Shown here: piece by piece, positions 5,967-12,295 of the stretch
Layout of the letters: each line of letters starts with the position of its first letter
How positions within the stretch are numbered: the stretch's first letter is position 1
Assembly: GCA_021802795.1 (NCBI GenBank)
Contig: JAJZRH010000006.1
Coordinates: 1-13,439, forward strand
Length of the DNA: 13,439 nucleotides
Direction of reading: 5' to 3'
Origin: a bacterium
GTDB lineage: Bacteria; Patescibacteriota; Minisyncoccia; Phycocordibacterales; Phycocordibacteraceae
Program-made: the position numbers and the translations under genes
The notes under the pieces: model-generated
Told to the model about the DNA's origin: nothing
What the model saw: only the letters and a program-made list of their open reading frames with translations
Database searches by the model: none

Positions 5967-5998
5967 TTTTTCTTGCCCGTAATTCGGGCTTAGAAAAA
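5967..5998. repeat. Long hairpin just downstream of ftsH
   Basis: TTTTTCT pairs with AGAAAAA and GCCCG with CGGGC, separated by a small T/TT internal loop around a 5-nt loop. On the minus strand it starts 10 nt after the ftsH stop. It may end or protect ftsH mRNA, although the T-rich arm is part of the stem. Confidence 0.6.
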
Positions 5999-6008
5999 TG
6001 GAAGTACT

Positions 6009-7934
6009 CTACGTGGTGATGGTGACGCCCTCCTCTTCTTTCTTCTTCGGCGTGATGCCGTTCGCGATTAAGAGCTTTTCAAATTCATCGCGCTCCACGG
6101 TCTCTTTCTCCGTGAGTTCCTTCGCGATGGCATCGAGCGCCTTGCGATGTTCACTGATGACCTGCGCGGCGCGCGCCTTCGCATCAGTGATGATGCGCGA
6201 GACTTCGGCGTCTATTTTTGCCGCGACCTCTTCCGAATACGGTTCATTCCCGAGAGCGCGCTCGCCGAAAGCGATGGGGCCGAGTTTGTCGCTCATCCCG
6301 TAGCGCACCACCATATCGCGCGCGAGCGCCGTGATGACCATGAGATCGTTTGAGGGCCCCGTCGTCACGTCGTCAAACAGCATTTCTTCCGCCACGTATC
6401 CGCCAAGCGTCGCCGCAATGTCGTCCAGGAACTGCTTCTTGGATTGCATCTTCTTGTCCTCGAACGGGAGCTTGAGCGTGTATCCGGCTGCGCGGCCGCG
6501 GCTGATGACGGATATCTTGTGCACCGGATCGGCATATTCGAGTACGGACGAGACAAGCGCGTGGCCGGCCTCGTGGTACGCCGTGAGCTCCTTCTCGCGT
6601 TTGGAGAGCAGGTGCGATTTCCGTTCCGGACCGAGCATGACTTTTTCTATGGAACGTATGAGATCATACTGCGTAACCTCTTTTCTGTTCTCGCGTGCGG
6701 CGAGGATGGCGCCCTCGTTCATGAGCGAGTAGAGTTCGGCGCCGGAGAATCCCGGCGTGCGCTCGGCGATGACTGCGAGCGCGACGTCCGGACCCAAGGG
6801 CTTGGTGCGCGCATGTATCTTCAAAATCTCTTCGCGGTCGCGGCGGTCCGGCAAGTCGATGGTGACGCGCCGATCAAAGCGGCCGGGCCGCAGGAGCGCA
6901 GGGTCAAGCACGTCCGGACGGTTCGTCGCCGCCATCACGACAACCTTCTCCGTCGGTTCAAAGCCGTCCATCTCCACGAGTATCTGGTTCAAAGTTTGCT
7001 CGCGCTCGTCATTGCCGCCGCCCACGCCGGTGCCGCGCACGCGCCCGACCGCATCTATCTCATCCACGAATATGATGGCGGGCGCGGCTTTCTTCGCGAG
7101 CTGGAAGAGGTCGCGCACGCGAGAAGCGCCCACGCCCACGAACATCTCCACGAATTCGCTGCCGGAGATTGAGAAGAACGGCACGCCCGCTTCGCCCGCG
7201 ACCGCGCGCGCAAGCAGGGTCTTGCCGGTGCCCGGCGCGCCCATGAGGATGATGCCTTTCGGGATGCGCGCGCCGATATCCAGGAATTTCTTCGGGCTCT
7301 TGAGGAAGTCCACGATCTCCAGCAATTCTTCTTTCGCTTCGCGCGCGCCGGCCACGTCGGCGAAGGTCACGCGCTGGGAGAGGTCAGCCGGGTCGATGAC
7401 GCGCGCCTTGGACTGTCCGAATGAAAATGCCTGCATGCCCGCGCCCTTCACCTGCCGCGAGAGGAACCAGAAAATGAGAGCGATGAATACGAGCGGGATG
7501 AGAATGGGCGCGAGCGTGAGGAACCAGAACTGGAACCCGGATTGCCCTTGAATGGTGATAGACACTTTGGAAAGTTCCTCCGGCGTAACGCCGTAGGTGG
7601 CGAGCGTCTCGGGGAGTCCGGCGGACGGATCTTTCCGCGAGGTCTTCTCCGAGCCGTCAGTGTAGGTGAGATTGAGAGAGTCGCCGTTCACCGTTATCGA
7701 ACTTATCTTCCCCGCCCCGACGTCGGATGCGACGACCGAGAGCGGGACGCTGCTCGTCGGCTGGACGAAACCCTCGATGAGCGAGTAAATGCTCATGAGG
7801 AGGAGGAATATGAGAACGGTGGTCAGGAGGTTGCCGAAGAATGAAGGCCCGCCGAGCGCATTTTTCAATCCGCGGCGCGGCGAAAGCGGCGCTGTCTTCT
7901 TGTTCTTTGGTTTTTTCGGAGCGGTCGGGGCCAT
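6009..7934 (-). CDS. ftsH: ATP-dependent zinc metalloprotease FtsH
   Basis: The 641-residue protein is the membrane-anchored AAA+ protease that degrades misfolded membrane proteins and selected cytosolic substrates. A Lys/Pro-rich N-terminus precedes the first membrane helix (about 33-54). A small periplasmic domain (about 55-125) and the second helix (about 127-148) follow. AAA motifs are Walker A GAPGTGKT (222-229), the pore loop FVGVGAS (255-261), Walker B IIFVDEID (277-284) and the second region of homology [21 protein letters not shown] (326-346). The protease domain has HEAGH at 444-448 and a third zinc ligand, Asp, in TTGPSND (D520). All key residues are present and the length is normal. 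The start at 7934 is 9 nt from a TATGAT box with no Shine-Dalgarno. It is divergent from the patatin-like gene over 23 bp. Confidence 0.98.
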   Translation of the reverse strand: MAPTAPKKPKNKKTAPLSPRRGLKNALGGPSFFGNLLTTVLIFLLLMSIYSLIEGFVQPTSSVPLSVVASDVGAGKISSITVNGDSLNLTYTDGSEKTSRKDPSAGLPETLATYGVTPEELSKVSITIQGQSGFQFWFLTLAPILIPLVFIALIFWFLSRQVKGAGMQAFSFGQSKARVIDPADLSQRVTFADVAGAREAKEELLEIVDFLKSPKKFLDIGARIPKGIILMGAPGTGKTLLARAVAGEAGVPFFSISGSEFVEMFVGVGASRVRDLFQLAKKAAPAIIFVDEIDAVGRVRGTGVGGGNDEREQTLNQILVEMDGFEPTEKVVVMAATNRPDVLDPALLRPGRFDRRVTIDLPDRRDREEILKIHARTKPLGPDVALAVIAERTPGFSGAELYSLMNEGAILAARENRKEVTQYDLIRSIEKVMLGPERKSHLLSKREKELTAYHEAGHALVSSVLEYADPVHKISVISRGRAAGYTLKLPFEDKKMQSKKQFLDDIAATLGGYVAEEMLFDDVTTGPSNDLMVITALARDMVVRYGMSDKLGPIAFGERALGNEPYSEEVAAKIDAEVSRIITDAKARAAQVISEHRKALDAIAKELTEKETVERDEFEKLLIANGITPKKKEEEGVTITT

Positions 7935-7957
7935 ATATGAGGTATCATACTCTTTGC
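7935..7957. promoter_or_regulatory. Bidirectional promoter between ftsH and the patatin-like gene
   Basis: The 23-bp gap carries CATACT (7946-7951) 6 nt before the rightward ATG and, on the other strand, TATGAT (7949 down to 7944) 9 nt before the ftsH ATG. TATCAT at 7943-7948 is an alternative rightward box. Box positions match the malic enzyme/recG gap base for base, including a shared ATACTCT. Confidence 0.65.
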
Positions 7958-8806
7958 ATGAAAGAAGAGAAAGTCGCGATCATTACCTCGGGCGGCGGCA
8001 TGAAGTGCGCGTACGCCGCGGGAGCGCTCGTCGCGCTCGCAAAAAAACTCGGCATCACCGAGCCCGACATCTTCATTTCCGCATCGGGCTCGGTCGGCGC
8101 GATGTTCTACTATCTCGCCGGCCAGTACGACAACATCGAGAAGATATGGCTGCGATACCTCCCTTCGCCGGAGGTGATACGCACTTTCCCGCCGAAGCTC
8201 CGGGTGGATTACATCGTCGATACCATCATGCGCCGAGAATTGCCGCTCGACGAACGCGCGTTCGTCAAGGCAAAAACGCGCTGGTTCGTCCCCGTGACCG
8301 ACCTCGACACCGGCCACACCGAATACATAAGCAATAACACCTGGTTCGACCCGTATGAAGTGATGCGCGCCGCAAAGGCCATCCCCTTTCTCTACGGCGG
8401 CACGGTGCGCCTCGGCGCCCGGACGTTCATCGACGGCGACCTGAACATGAATATGACGGAACTCATCAGGAAGGCGCGCAAGGAGGGCGCTACGAAGATC
8501 ATCGTTATCTCAAATACCGTCATGCTTTCCGGTTTTTCCCGGTGGTTCACCAAGCTCTACGCGCTCTTTGCGAGCCCGATGATACGGCAAATGGTGCGCT
8601 ACGATCTTGAGCGCACGCACTTCGATCACTTCCCCGCCGACGTCGAGATACTGGTCATCGGTCCCACCTACCCGCTCCCGACCGGCGTTTTTACGCGAAG
8701 CCGGCGCGCAGTGGCGGAGTCGTACCAGATGGGCTGGGACGACCTGCTCGGTCGAAGGAAAGAGATCGAAAAACTATTTGCAACCGAGCGCAACCCGGCA
8801 TTGTGA
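7958..8806 (+). CDS. Patatin-like phospholipase family protein
   Basis: The 282-residue protein has the patatin fold signatures: the oxyanion motif SGGGMKCAYAAG (11-22), the nucleophile elbow SASGSVGAMF (41-50) and the catalytic Asp in FIDGD (159-161 for DGD). By alignment with the usual GxSxG elbow (for example GTSAGA), the nucleophile is S45, and the first Gly of the elbow is replaced by S43. Members hydrolyse acyl esters of lipids with a Ser-Asp dyad. The substrate here is unknown. No signal peptide is visible, so it is probably cytosolic or membrane-associated. I chose the ATG at 7958 because it follows a -10 box by 6 nt. The longer in-frame reading from 7841 would run through the start of ftsH on the other strand. 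Its end overlaps the convergent gene by 33 bp. Confidence 0.9.
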   Translation: MKEEKVAIITSGGGMKCAYAAGALVALAKKLGITEPDIFISASGSVGAMFYYLAGQYDNIEKIWLRYLPSPEVIRTFPPKLRVDYIVDTIMRRELPLDERAFVKAKTRWFVPVTDLDTGHTEYISNNTWFDPYEVMRAAKAIPFLYGGTVRLGARTFIDGDLNMNMTELIRKARKEGATKIIVISNTVMLSGFSRWFTKLYALFASPMIRQMVRYDLERTHFDHFPADVEILVIGPTYPLPTGVFTRSRRAVAESYQMGWDDLLGRRKEIEKLFATERNPAL

Positions 8807-9403
8807 CTTTGCGGACGCATCCGGTATCTGGTCGCATGCGGCGCATTTCTGCGCTTCGGTCGGCGCGACGCCTCCGGTCGGCATAGCTCCGGCGCTTGCG
8901 CTCGTCGGCGTTACGTTCGTAACGTCCGTGAACGGCATCTGCGGAAGGCTGAATACCGACTCGTCAACCGTCCACGACGTGCAGCTGTAGTCCGCCGCCT
9001 TTGTGAACTGCGCCGAAGCGTCAGCGGAAGAACCGCTTGCCGGTTCCGCGCTCTTGCTCGCGTCAAACGGAACCTTGAATCCCGTCGACTGGCCCTCCAT
9101 CCAGTAATACATCGTCGGACCGTCGATGGTCATATGCGCCTGTATGACCTGCGCGCTCCCTGTCTGGGTGATCGTGTAGTCGCCGTGGAGCTTCCCATTG
9201 CCGACATAGACCGTGCCCGAAGTCGTGCCGACCGCTATCGTGTTCTGGAAGGCACACTTGAGCGACTTGCCCTGCGCAAGCAGCTCTTTCATTGAACCGT
9301 TCACCGTCGTCGCACCGCTCTGCGTTGACCCGCCGGATATAACGAGATACCCCGCCCCGACAACAACGATAACTCCCAGAACCAAGGCGATTGTTTTATT
9401 CAT
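8774..9403 (-). CDS. Membrane-anchored, cysteine-containing extracytoplasmic protein
   Basis: The 209-residue product has an N-terminal hydrophobic segment (about 4-23, TIALVLGVIVVVGAGYLVIS), which is either a membrane anchor or a signal peptide. There is no lipobox Cys after it. The body is Ser/Thr/Gly-rich with beta-like strands (YVGNGKLHGDYTITQ, IQAHMTIDGPTMYYWMEG). Cysteines are at 50, 141, 187, 190, 202 and 208. The last four form a C-terminal cluster KCAACDQIPDASAKSQC..ALGC that could be disulfide-bonded or bind a metal. I do not recognise a named family. A surface or periplasmic lipid- or ligand-binding role is guesswork. The C-terminal codons overlap the end of the patatin-like gene by 33 bp on the opposite strand. 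It diverges from smpB over 50 bp. Confidence 0.82.
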   Translation of the reverse strand: MNKTIALVLGVIVVVGAGYLVISGGSTQSGATTVNGSMKELLAQGKSLKCAFQNTIAVGTTSGTVYVGNGKLHGDYTITQTGSAQVIQAHMTIDGPTMYYWMEGQSTGFKVPFDASKSAEPASGSSADASAQFTKAADYSCTSWTVDESVFSLPQMPFTDVTNVTPTSASAGAMPTGGVAPTEAQKCAACDQIPDASAKSQCRVALGCK

Positions 9404-9441
9404 AGGTATTCGTGGCTATATAGTTTCTATGCCGGGTATTG

Positions 9442-9447
9442 TACTCT
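9442..9447 (+). promoter_or_regulatory. -10 box of smpB (leaderless start)
   Basis: TACTCT lies exactly 6 nt before the ATG at 9454. The context TACTCTATTTGCATG closely resembles the patatin-like start (ATACTCTTTGCATG). On the opposite strand the overlapping sequence reads TACAAT, which could serve the divergent gene. Confidence 0.5.
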
Positions 9448-9453
9448 ATTTGC

Positions 9454-9897
9454 ATGACCCTCGTGGCCAACAAGAAAGCCCATCTTAAATTCGCCCCGCT
9501 TGAGAGCTTCTCGGCGGGCGTGGAGCTGTTGGGCACGGAGGTGAAGGCGCTTCGCGCCAGGCTCGGTTCTCTGGACGGCGCGCGCGTGGTGGTGCGCGGC
9601 GGCGAGGCGTTCATCGTGGGCATGACCATCCCGCCGTACCAGGCGGCGAACACGCCGAAGAGCTACGATCCCGAGCGCCCTCGCCGCCTGCTCCTCGCCA
9701 AGAAAGAGATCGCCGAACTCGCCGCGGCCGAGGGGAAGAAAGGGTTGACAATCATCCCATTTGAGTTGTATACTAGCGGGAGGTTCGTGAAGGCGCGCAT
9801 TGCGATCGTCCGCGGCAAAGGCAAATCCGACCGCCGCGAGGACTTGAAGAAACGCGACGCGAAGCGCGACACCGAACGCGTATTGAAAAATCGTTAA
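9454..9897 (+). CDS. smpB: SsrA-binding protein SmpB
   Basis: The 147-residue protein is the tmRNA partner that delivers charged tmRNA to stalled ribosomes. Family features are in order: VANKKAHLKF near the N-terminus, the oligonucleotide-binding barrel with GVELLGTEVKALRARLGSLDGARVVV (22-47), RGGEAFIVGMTIPPYQAAN (48-66), the basic strand RPRRLLLAKKEI (75-86) and IPFELYTSGRFVKARIAIVRGK (100-121). The C-terminal tail is highly basic (GKGKSDRREDLKKRDAKRD) and normally inserts in the mRNA channel. I chose the ATG at 9454 rather than 9439 because the first five residues of the longer form are not family-like and the -10 box overlaps them. The tmRNA gene itself lies 162 nt downstream, so the pair is linked. 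Confidence 0.97.
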   Translation: MTLVANKKAHLKFAPLESFSAGVELLGTEVKALRARLGSLDGARVVVRGGEAFIVGMTIPPYQAANTPKSYDPERPRRLLLAKKEIAELAAAEGKKGLTIIPFELYTSGRFVKARIAIVRGKGKSDRREDLKKRDAKRDTERVLKNR

Positions 9898-9925
9898 CCC
9901 GCGCGAAGAGCTGTCCCGAGAAGGG

Positions 9926-9952
9926 GCTCTCGCAGGACGACGGTCCGAGAGC
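9926..9952. repeat. Hairpin between smpB and ssrA
   Basis: GCTCTC pairs with GAGAGC, with an inner GGAC/GTCC stem and a GACG loop. No T tract follows it. Confidence 0.5.
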
Positions 9953-9954
9953 GA

Positions 9955-9981
9955 GGAGATTTTTCAGCAGAAAAATACTCC
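9955..9981. repeat. Second hairpin between smpB and ssrA
   Basis: GGAG-ATTTTTC, loop AGCA, GAAAAAT-A-CTCC: eleven base pairs with one bulged A. It is a possible 3' boundary for smpB mRNA. Confidence 0.55.
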
Positions 9982-10044
9982 GTACCCTTCGCAGGAACTG
10001 GTCAAGCGCGGGCCTCCTGATCATTCGCAGAAAGTGCGTGATGC

Positions 10045-10050
10045 TATCAT
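10045..10050 (+). promoter_or_regulatory. -10 box of ssrA
   Basis: TATCAT, in the extended form TGCTATCAT, ends 9 nt before the first base of the mature tmRNA. No good -35 is seen. Confidence 0.55.
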
Positions 10051-10059
10051 GTGTTTTCT

Positions 10060-10465
10060 GGGGGTGACCGGCTTTGACGGTCTGTACTTTGAAAGACGTG
10101 CGACGCAGTGCACGCTCGTATGACACTCACAATCCAACGAGCAACCAAACTTGCCAAGAACACTCTTGCAAGCGTGAAGTCCCCGTACTTCGGTATGAAG
10201 GACTTTGCGTTCGCGTACGCGGTCGCCTAACGGCCACTCGCCTCGCGACGTCCGTCTTCCCCGGTTTCTACAGCGGGAGGACTGGGCGGAATGGTCTGTA
10301 GGATCGATGCCCGGAATCCCGGCCGGTGCATTTAAATAAGGGATCGGAGAGGAGTGGTTTCGTTCTGATTCCTCGCACCCTCCCCTAAATCCTAATCAGA
10401 ACTATGCGTCGTAGATTCGCTTTCAGAGCCAGATTCGGACCGGAGTTCAACTCTCCGCACCTCCA
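10060..10465 (+). ncRNA. ssrA: Transfer-messenger RNA (tmRNA)
   Basis: The tRNA-like ends close on each other: the 5' GGGGGTG (10060-10066) pairs 7/7, including one G-T, with CACCTCC (10458-10464), and the discriminator is A10465. The 5' side continues ACCGGCTTTGACGG, the usual tmRNA signature. The 3' side has the T arm CGGAG-TTCAACT-CTCCG (10441-10457). CCA is not encoded. A first-pseudoknot hairpin is visible as CGTGC (10097-10101) with GCACG (10110-10114). The tag reading frame ends at TAA 10228-10230, with the C-terminus KDFAFAYAVA. The resume codon is uncertain: GCA at 10141 (29-residue tag) or GCC at 10153 (25 residues). The tag is long, and its end YAVA resembles the hydrophobic protease degron of known tags. 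The length, 406 nt, is on the long side. It acts with SmpB to rescue stalled ribosomes and mark their products. Confidence 0.95.
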
Positions 10466-10508
10466 CATCTACGGAACAACGTTCATAATGTTCATATTTA
10501 GCTAGTCC

Positions 10509-10537
10509 ATAGCCTAAATGTGGCCCCATTCGGCTAT
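10509..10537 (+). repeat. Hairpin downstream of ssrA
   Basis: ATAGCC (10509-10514) pairs with GGCTAT (10532-10537), with an inner AATG/CATT stem. It is followed by a weakly T-rich ATAATTT and is a candidate weak terminator for tmRNA. Confidence 0.45.
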
Positions 10538-10542
10538 ATAAT

Positions 10543-10572
10543 TTGACAAACTTGGTTGATTAGATGTATAAC
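10543..10572 (+). promoter_or_regulatory. Promoter of the zinc-cluster gene
   Basis: A consensus TTGACA (10543-10548), an 18-bp spacer and TATAAC (10567-10572) would start RNA near 10579, leaving a leader of about 65 nt before the GTG at 10645. This rules out the in-frame ATG at 10564, which would lie within the promoter. Confidence 0.7.
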
Positions 10573-10632
10573 TTCCTGCAATTAGGTCAATGGGACTTAA
10601 TTGGGAATAGCACCTTGATTGTCCTAACGAAC

Positions 10633-10638
10633 AGGAGG
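10633..10638 (+). promoter_or_regulatory. Shine-Dalgarno of the zinc-cluster gene
   Basis: A perfect AGGAGG lies 6 nt before the GTG at 10645, which decides the start. Confidence 0.8.
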
Positions 10639-10644
10639 TCACCA

Positions 10645-11361
10645 GTGAAAGTATTGAGGAATCAAGAAAAAGGGACGCTTACTTTGCGACCCTCATCCGA
10701 AGCAGAAGCGGCCGTGCTACGGGAAATTCAAACCAGCGTACCGCTCGGGGAAAAACTTCACTACGAGGGCCGTGGCGGAGCCAGTCCGAATGATCCCGTA
10801 AGCGAGAGGATGCGGATCTCCTTCGCTCTCAACGGCGGAAAGTTCGATCTTCTCGCAACAACGGACGAGGATGAACACCCAGTCCGGTGGACTCGCGACG
10901 CCATTTACTTCAGCGGCGGCGGGCTTACTCTTCTCGGTCATCAGGAAATAGACGGCCTACCCGTGCTCGACTTCACGATCGCGCACTGCAAGCTTTGCAA
11001 CAAACCCATAATTTCGATGGGCGAGTGCGAGTGGAAGACGTGCAACGCGTGTAAAGACGTGTGCAACCATGAATACGAACGTGGTATGGTGCACGGCGGT
11101 AGTGCTGGGATTATGGCTGTCGGTGAGTTTTGCGCCAAATGTGGCCGTGGGAAACCCGAACCGGAAGGTGCTCGGAAAAAATCGCAAATCGAAAACGAGC
11201 TCTTGGTTCAACGAGAACTCGGCGTCCACGTCCTTTACGCAAATCTGCCTCTTGGCATGGGTCCCACAGACCTCGTTCAAGCGAAACGTTTTGCGCGCCG
11301 ACTCGAGCGTGCGCGCAAGCGTAACCAATCCGCCGATGGTGGCAAACGCAGTTCTGCGTAA
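10645..11361 (+). CDS. Putative zinc-binding protein of unknown function
   Basis: I do not recognise the family of this 238-residue protein. The N-terminal 110 residues look like a small alpha/beta domain (GTLTLRPSSEAEAAVLREIQTSV, RMRISFALNGGKFDLLATTDEDE, AIYFSGGGLTLLG). A cysteine-rich middle follows, with HCKLC (114-118), C128, CNACKDVC (133-140), H142 and CAKCGRGK (163-170), enough for two zinc sites of the ribbon type. The C-terminus is basic (RFARRLERARKRNQ), suggesting contact with nucleic acid, which is inference. The GTG start is set by a perfect AGGAGG and an upstream consensus promoter. The gene stands alone, with possible terminators at 11380-11424 and 11505-11530. Its AT-richer leader and flanks differ from the leaderless housekeeping genes. 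Confidence 0.82.
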   Translation: MKVLRNQEKGTLTLRPSSEAEAAVLREIQTSVPLGEKLHYEGRGGASPNDPVSERMRISFALNGGKFDLLATTDEDEHPVRWTRDAIYFSGGGLTLLGHQEIDGLPVLDFTIAHCKLCNKPIISMGECEWKTCNACKDVCNHEYERGMVHGGSAGIMAVGEFCAKCGRGKPEPEGARKKSQIENELLVQRELGVHVLYANLPLGMGPTDLVQAKRFARRLERARKRNQSADGGKRSSA

Positions 11362-11379
11362 CACGCGGCGGCCTGACAG

Positions 11380-11424
11380 CAAGCTCTACTTAGTAGCGAA
11401 AGCGAACAGTGGGGCTTGTTTTTT
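11380..11424 (+). terminator. Possible terminator after the zinc-cluster gene
   Basis: CAAGC (11380-11384) can pair with GCTTG (11414-11418), directly followed by six T. The enclosed 29 nt folds only weakly (CTAC-TTA-GTAG). Confidence 0.35.
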
Positions 11425-11504
11425 ATTTCATACACCTTGATTCTATTGTAGGTAATTCAATCAGAGAGGCTCTAATATCCATTGATGATTCCCACAAATT
11501 GCAA

Positions 11505-11530
11505 AAACCGCCTTCGGGCGGTTTGTTGCT
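11505..11530 (+). terminator. Intrinsic terminator upstream of the 180-residue gene
   Basis: AAACCGCC (11505-11512), tetraloop TTCG and GGCGGTTT (11517-11524) pair 8/8, followed by GTTGCTT. It insulates the next promoter, whose -35 begins at 11530. The 70 nt before it (about 11430-11500) shows no gene. Confidence 0.8.
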
Positions 11531-11559
11531 TGACAATGGTATACGAGATGGGATAAGGT
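11530..11559 (+). promoter_or_regulatory. Promoter of the 180-residue gene
   Basis: TTGACA (11530-11535), an 18-bp spacer and TAAGGT (11554-11559). The -35 is consensus and the -10 is weak. Confidence 0.5.
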
Positions 11560-11589
11560 CGGCGCAGGCAGTACAACTTTTCCGAAACA

Positions 11590-11594
11590 GGGAG
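11590..11594 (+). promoter_or_regulatory. Shine-Dalgarno of the 180-residue gene
   Basis: GGGAG lies 7 nt before the ATG at 11602. The local context GGGAGAC...CCATGGC is nearly repeated before the gene at 12296. Confidence 0.6.
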
Positions 11595-11601
11595 ACAGAC
11601 C

Positions 11602-12144
11602 ATGGCACGACTACGGCAAGTGGCCTTGTCTTCCGACTTGTTCGGGAGCACGGCCAAAGGCGACCTCAGCCTCGCGGACATCACGTGGGAGACGTACTCG
11701 GAGATCGTCAGGCTATCCTCAAGGAAGTTCCGCCGGCTACTTCGGCACCTGACCCCGGCTCTGCTCAAACAGCTCGTCGACCGGCGGAACTGGAACTCGG
11801 GCAGCACCATAAGCTTTGTGGCCCGGAAATCGCTGTTCATCACGGTCTATGTCATCGACGTGCGCGGGAAGAACGTCACGGTGAATCTTTCCATCGAGGA
11901 CATAGAAGGCGAAAACGCCGCGGTGATGGATGCACTTCTCCGGGACATCACTGCGCATACACGCTGTCTTGACCTTGAGGTGAAGGACGGCTCGCTCGTC
12001 GGGCGGGTAACGCTTTCGTCCGCCGCGGTGGTGCCGCTCTTCCCTGAGAAAAAGGAGTGGGCGCGTTCGGAAGTCCCTCTTGCGCCGACACAGAGCAACG
12101 TAGACGCGGAAGAGCGGTTTATAGCCGAGCGACGCTCCGCCTGA
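11602..12144 (+). CDS. Protein of unknown function (180 residues)
   Basis: I recognise no family. The product has no signal peptide or membrane helix. A helical, basic section (about 27-62, WETYSEIVRLSSRKFRRLLRHLTPALLKQLVDRR) is followed by a probable beta-rich domain with alternating hydrophobic strands (STISFVARKSLFITVYVIDVRGKNVTVNLS, about 68-97), a helix (AVMDALLRDITAHTR), a strand pair (LDLEVKDGSLVGRVTL) and an acidic/basic tail. The single Cys is at about residue 122. It is a complete single-gene unit with its own promoter, Shine-Dalgarno and strong terminator. Its leader resembles that of the next gene (degenerate OPRT-like), so the two may be controlled alike. A functional link is only inferred from this. 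Confidence 0.75.
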   Translation: MARLRQVALSSDLFGSTAKGDLSLADITWETYSEIVRLSSRKFRRLLRHLTPALLKQLVDRRNWNSGSTISFVARKSLFITVYVIDVRGKNVTVNLSIEDIEGENAAVMDALLRDITAHTRCLDLEVKDGSLVGRVTLSSAAVVPLFPEKKEWARSEVPLAPTQSNVDAEERFIAERRSA

Positions 12145-12180
12145 TAGCCCTGACAGAAACTTGTCGGGGCTATGATTTTT
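12144..12180 (+). terminator. Intrinsic terminator of the 180-residue gene
   Basis: ATAGCCCTGACA (12144-12155) pairs with TGTCGGGGCTAT (12162-12173), 12 bp with one G-T, loop GAAACT, then GATTTTT. The stem begins on the last base of the stop codon. Confidence 0.9.
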
Positions 12181-12196
12181 ATACAGACGGTTCCCT

Positions 12197-12225
12197 TTGA
12201 CTTCACGCCTACTTTTGCATACTGT
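12197..12225 (+). promoter_or_regulatory. Promoter of the OPRT-like gene
   Basis: TTGACT (12197-12202), a 17-bp spacer and TACTGT (12220-12225). RNA would start near 12232, giving a leader of about 64 nt. Confidence 0.6.
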
Positions 12226-12239
12226 AGCCCTGTAATTAG

Positions 12240-12253
12240 CCGGGTATTCCCGG
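12240..12253 (+). other. Hairpin in the leader of the OPRT-like gene
   Basis: CCGGG-TATT-CCCGG is a perfect 5-bp hairpin close to the expected RNA 5' end. It could stabilise the transcript. No riboswitch is recognised. Confidence 0.45.
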
Positions 12254-12282
12254 AAGGGATTACTCGATCTTTCACTTCAATC

Positions 12283-12287
12283 GGGAG
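12283..12287 (+). promoter_or_regulatory. Shine-Dalgarno of the OPRT-like gene
   Basis: GGGAG lies 8 nt before the ATG at 12296 and resembles the site at 11590. Confidence 0.6.
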
Positions 12288-12295
12288 ACTGTGCC

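Noticed and set aside
6444..7172. 242-residue plus-strand open frame opposite ftsH
   Set aside because: It is a shadow of the ftsH AAA domain with no recognisable domain.
10074..10301. 75-residue open frame inside the tmRNA
   Set aside because: It lies within a structural RNA. The only meaningful frame there is the tag ending at 10230.
10564..10644. N-terminal extension of the zinc-cluster protein from ATG 10564
   Set aside because: This ATG overlaps the -10 region of a consensus promoter, while a perfect AGGAGG precedes the GTG at 10645.
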